A DNA stretch of 14,822 bases from JBJYKD01 sp049310025 (GTDB taxonomy: Bacteria > Bacillota > Thermosediminibacteria > Thermosediminibacterales > Tepidanaerobacteraceae). This document shows positions 13,446 to 14,822 of the stretch, in pieces. The DNA lies in the NCBI RefSeq assembly GCF_049310025.1, contig NZ_JBJYKD010000047.1:1-14822 (forward strand), given 5' to 3'. A program made the translations under genes and the position numbers. Under the pieces are notes generated by a model. That model did not search any database. It was not told the DNA's origin and saw only the letters and a list, made by a program, of their open reading frames with translations. The stretch's first letter is position 1. Each line of letters starts with the position of its first letter.

Positions 13446-13477
13446 GAATAAAAAAAAGGAGCAGAAATTGCTCCTTT
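13443..13477 (-). terminator. Minus-strand terminator after the 52-aa ORF
   Basis: AAAGGAGCA (13455-13463) and TGCTCCTTT (13469-13477) form a 9-bp stem with a 5-base loop. On the minus strand it is followed by a long T run (rc of 13447-13457). It implies a real minus-strand transcript arriving from above 13480. Confidence 0.75.
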
Positions 13478-13527
13478 CGAAAAATATTTAACAGAAAAGA
13501 AGGAGGTAATTAAAACCTGTTCGTCCT

Positions 13528-13686
13528 TTAAAATCCACACTTCGTGCAAAAACATATTAAACAAATATCGCTCCGCAAATCAAGTCTTTTATGTTTAGCA
13601 ACATTCTTCCAGAAAATACTAAAAAATGATGGGTAAGAAGCAAAGCCAGCAGAAGATTTTAAAATCCATTTAGCTGCTTTATGCAT
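13528..13686 (-). CDS. Small 52-aa ORF with C-terminal cysteine cluster
   Basis: The product is 52 residues from an ATG preceded by AGGTGACTTTG, a good ribosome-binding site and spacing. The N-terminal part is basic with aromatic residues (KAAKWILKSS, then ASYPSFFSIFWKN). The C terminus is C42-x2-C45-x-C47-x2-C50-GF, which could bind a metal or form disulfides. A strong terminator follows on the same strand 51 bases later, supporting a transcript. No family is recognised. It could be a small regulator, a toxin-like or leader peptide, or a chance ORF in a non-coding RNA. Confidence 0.4.
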   Translation of the reverse strand: MHKAAKWILKSSAGFASYPSFFSIFWKNVAKHKRLDLRSDICLICFCTKCGF

Positions 13687-13773
13687 CAAAGTCACCTATA
13701 TCAGGGCCGAACTTCTACTTTCATGGTTTTTTATTCATTGATAAAAGGAAAATAATCTGAAATTTACAATGTT

Positions 13774-13803
13774 TTGCAGCTCCCCATACATGCCATGTTT
13801 AAT
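13774..13803 (+). promoter_or_regulatory. Possible promoter of the 55-aa ORF
   Basis: TTGCAG (13774-13779) and TTTAAT (13798-13803) are 18 bases apart, ending 23 bases before the ATG at 13827. Both hexamers are one or two bases off consensus, so this is tentative. Confidence 0.3.
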
Positions 13804-13826
13804 GAAAATTAAGGATAATAGAATAT

Positions 13827-13994
13827 ATGGATGACGACAGATTGTTTGAGTTGATTAGGCAGTTTTACTACAACGGAAGTCGCAGGGTTGCATTTCAAAT
13901 CATTTTTAAAAACCAGTATGTACGCCGCTACAAAAATAGTAGCGGCAAAACTCCTGCTTTATCAAGAAGAAGAAAGGGGAAGAAATCTATATAA
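13827..13994 (+). CDS. Small basic 55-aa protein of unknown function
   Basis: The product is 55 residues. Its acidic/hydrophobic start (MDDDRLFELIRQFYYNG) is followed by a strongly basic tail (QYVRRYKN, then SRRRKGKKSI). A weak AAGGA lies 11 bases before the ATG. A hairpin terminator begins two bases past the stop, and a possible promoter lies upstream, so the unit is self-contained. The basic tail suggests nucleic-acid binding, but no family is recognised. A perfect 8-bp stem (13924-13931 with 13939-13946) lies inside the reading frame. Confidence 0.5.
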   Translation: MDDDRLFELIRQFYYNGSRRVAFQIIFKNQYVRRYKNSSGKTPALSRRRKGKKSI

Positions 13995-13995
13995 A

Positions 13996-14022
13996 ACGGC
14001 ATATTTCAAATGCCGTAATTTT
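13996..14022 (+). terminator. Terminator of the 55-aa gene
   Basis: ACGGCAT (13996-14002) pairs with ATGCCGT (14010-14016) around a 7-base loop, followed by AATTTTC. It starts two bases after the stop codon. Confidence 0.6.
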
Positions 14023-14034
14023 CTATGTATGTAC

Positions 14035-14080
14035 CACAGGAGCTTTTTGGCTCCCGTGAGCGAAGGAGGTATCAAATACC
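14035..14080. other. Two consecutive hairpins of unknown role
   Basis: CACAGGAGC (14035-14043) pairs with GCTCCCGTG (14050-14058) with one mismatch. Ten bases on, GGTAT (14068-14072) pairs with ATACC (14076-14080) around a CAA triloop, just after AAGGAGG. No start codon follows. The rest of 14081-14186 shows nothing recognisable. The stretch may be part of an RNA or the remains of a gene start. Confidence 0.35.
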
Positions 14081-14186
14081 AAGAAAGTCTGTAAAGAGCT
14101 CCCCTCTAACCCGAATCCATCATATACACAACATATAAACCAAAGTCAAGATATGCCAGTTAAATTTTCTTATTTACTATACGGTA

Positions 14187-14729
14187 CTATGCTGTTTCCT
14201 TAAAAAGCACATAACTATACCCATCCAACCCGAATCTTTCCCGCAATTCTTTATTGGCTTTCCTGTATTCAAAGCCATACTTTTGTACCATTATAGGAAT
14301 CAATCTTTTATAGTAAACATATTTTAGTTCCTTTTTTATTTTTTCCCCATTCGCACATATTCTTTTCCCAAAAATATCATTCATAGTAACATAGCCTTTT
14401 CGTGTTATTTCCTCTATTACAAATTTTTCTATTTCTTCCTGTGCAGTTCTGGAATATTCACTCTCTTGAATCAGATTACCGTATATGTTTGCAGCAAAAG
14501 CTTCTCCAAAAATATTTGCAACTAATGTCCTTCCCATTGTTTTTATGGAGCTGTATCCATTATCTATCATTTCCTTAGCAATTTGTTCGGCCTCGTCTGC
14601 GACTTCTTCAAGCGGTATTACTGTATAAAAATTTATTTGCCTTTGCCCTGTTTGTTTTGCAATTACCTTCGCCCTTTCTTGAAATTCCTTAGGTACCGCA
14701 CTTTTTGGTATTTTCCTGATAAGCCCCAA
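14187..14729 (-). CDS. Unknown 180-aa protein, probably 5'-truncated
   Basis: The frame gives 180 residues from a TTG at 14729. The product is soluble and mainly helical, with alternating charged stretches (EEVADEAEQIAKEMIDNGYS, EIEKFVIEEITRKGYVTMND) and an aromatic C terminus (DGYSYVLFKE). No motif or family is recognised. The TTG has no ribosome-binding site, and a stop in the same frame lies only about 35 bases upstream. That upstream DNA still encodes part of an IS110-type transposase. The simplest reading is that the original 5' end was lost when IS110 material joined here. Alternatively translation starts internally, for example near Met54. Confidence 0.6.
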   Translation of the reverse strand: MGLIRKIPKSAVPKEFQERAKVIAKQTGQRQINFYTVIPLEEVADEAEQIAKEMIDNGYSSIKTMGRTLVANIFGEAFAANIYGNLIQESEYSRTAQEEIEKFVIEEITRKGYVTMNDIFGKRICANGEKIKKELKYVYYKRLIPIMVQKYGFEYRKANKELRERFGLDGYSYVLFKETA

Positions 14730-14743
14730 TACACAGAACAGGT

Positions 14744-14822
14744 TTACTTTGAATCTTTGGTATCATCCTTGTTTCCCTTTACAGCCTTCACCCATTTAGG
14801 GTTGGCAATGGTGATACGAATA
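14744..14822 (-). pseudogene. IS110-family transposase fragment (runs off the right edge)
   Basis: The minus strand encodes IRITIANPKWVKAVKGN followed by KDDTKDSK and a TAA at 14746-14744. NPKWVKAVKGxKxDxKD-K is the typical segment of IS110-family DEDD transposases around the second Asp pair, which is normally followed by WI-DLF and more than 200 further residues. Here homology stops at the TAA, so the gene is truncated at its 3' side. Its 5' part lies beyond the window. Confidence 0.75.

Noticed and set aside
13650..13910. Further T/A palindromes (GATTTTAAAATC near 13655, ATTTTTAAAAACC near 13900).
   Set aside because: They lack the CG caps or partner palindrome of sites A-C, lie inside small ORFs, and could arise by chance in AT-rich DNA.

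Overview
The window is AT-rich Bacillota DNA, most like Clostridia: strong purine-rich ribosome-binding sites, frequent GTG/TTG starts, TTGACA/TATAAT-type promoters and T-tailed hairpin terminators. No gene seen here fixes the genus.

The centre (about 3.3-9.85 kb, minus strand) is a complete Tn7-like transposition operon in the order tnsA-tnsB-tnsC-tnsD(tniQ). The junctions are short overlaps, or a 5-base gap before tnsD with the start chosen here. TnsB has an intact DDE triad, TnsC has Walker A and B motifs, and TnsD has the TniQ zinc-binding cysteines plus C-terminal helix-turn-helix character. The operon looks more G+C-rich than its flanks. TnsA carries Ser at the position of the catalytic Asp of Tn7 TnsA (D114), while the matching Glu and Lys are kept.

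Left of the operon (0-3.3 kb) is cargo-like DNA. It holds a 493-aa protein with a C-terminal HEPN R-x4-H motif (ApeA-like), a 57-aa protein, a MazF/PemK-family toxin with an N-terminal extension, and a strong promoter leading into two tandem copies of a structured, apparently covarying RNA element.

Right of the operon (9.85-13.1 kb) are a coiled-coil gene with an apparent -1 frame break, two divergent XRE regulators around a 200-bp-spaced duplicated promoter/operator region, and a complete XerC/D-type tyrosine recombinase. The recombinase is flanked by inverted copies of a two-palindrome element (T5A5 cores capped by CG). A similar pair of palindromes lies beyond tnsD.

From 13.1 kb to the end are small genes (43, 52 and 55 aa), several hairpins, an unknown 180-aa gene and the truncated end of an IS110-family transposase. 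The 43-aa protein appears paralogous to the 57-aa protein on the other side of the window.

Working model (inference): a Tn7-like element carrying defence-type cargo, whose TnsA may no longer cut the 5' strand. Transposition would then tend to give cointegrates, and the nearby tyrosine recombinase and its palindromic sites could resolve them. The element's ends and target site were not identified.
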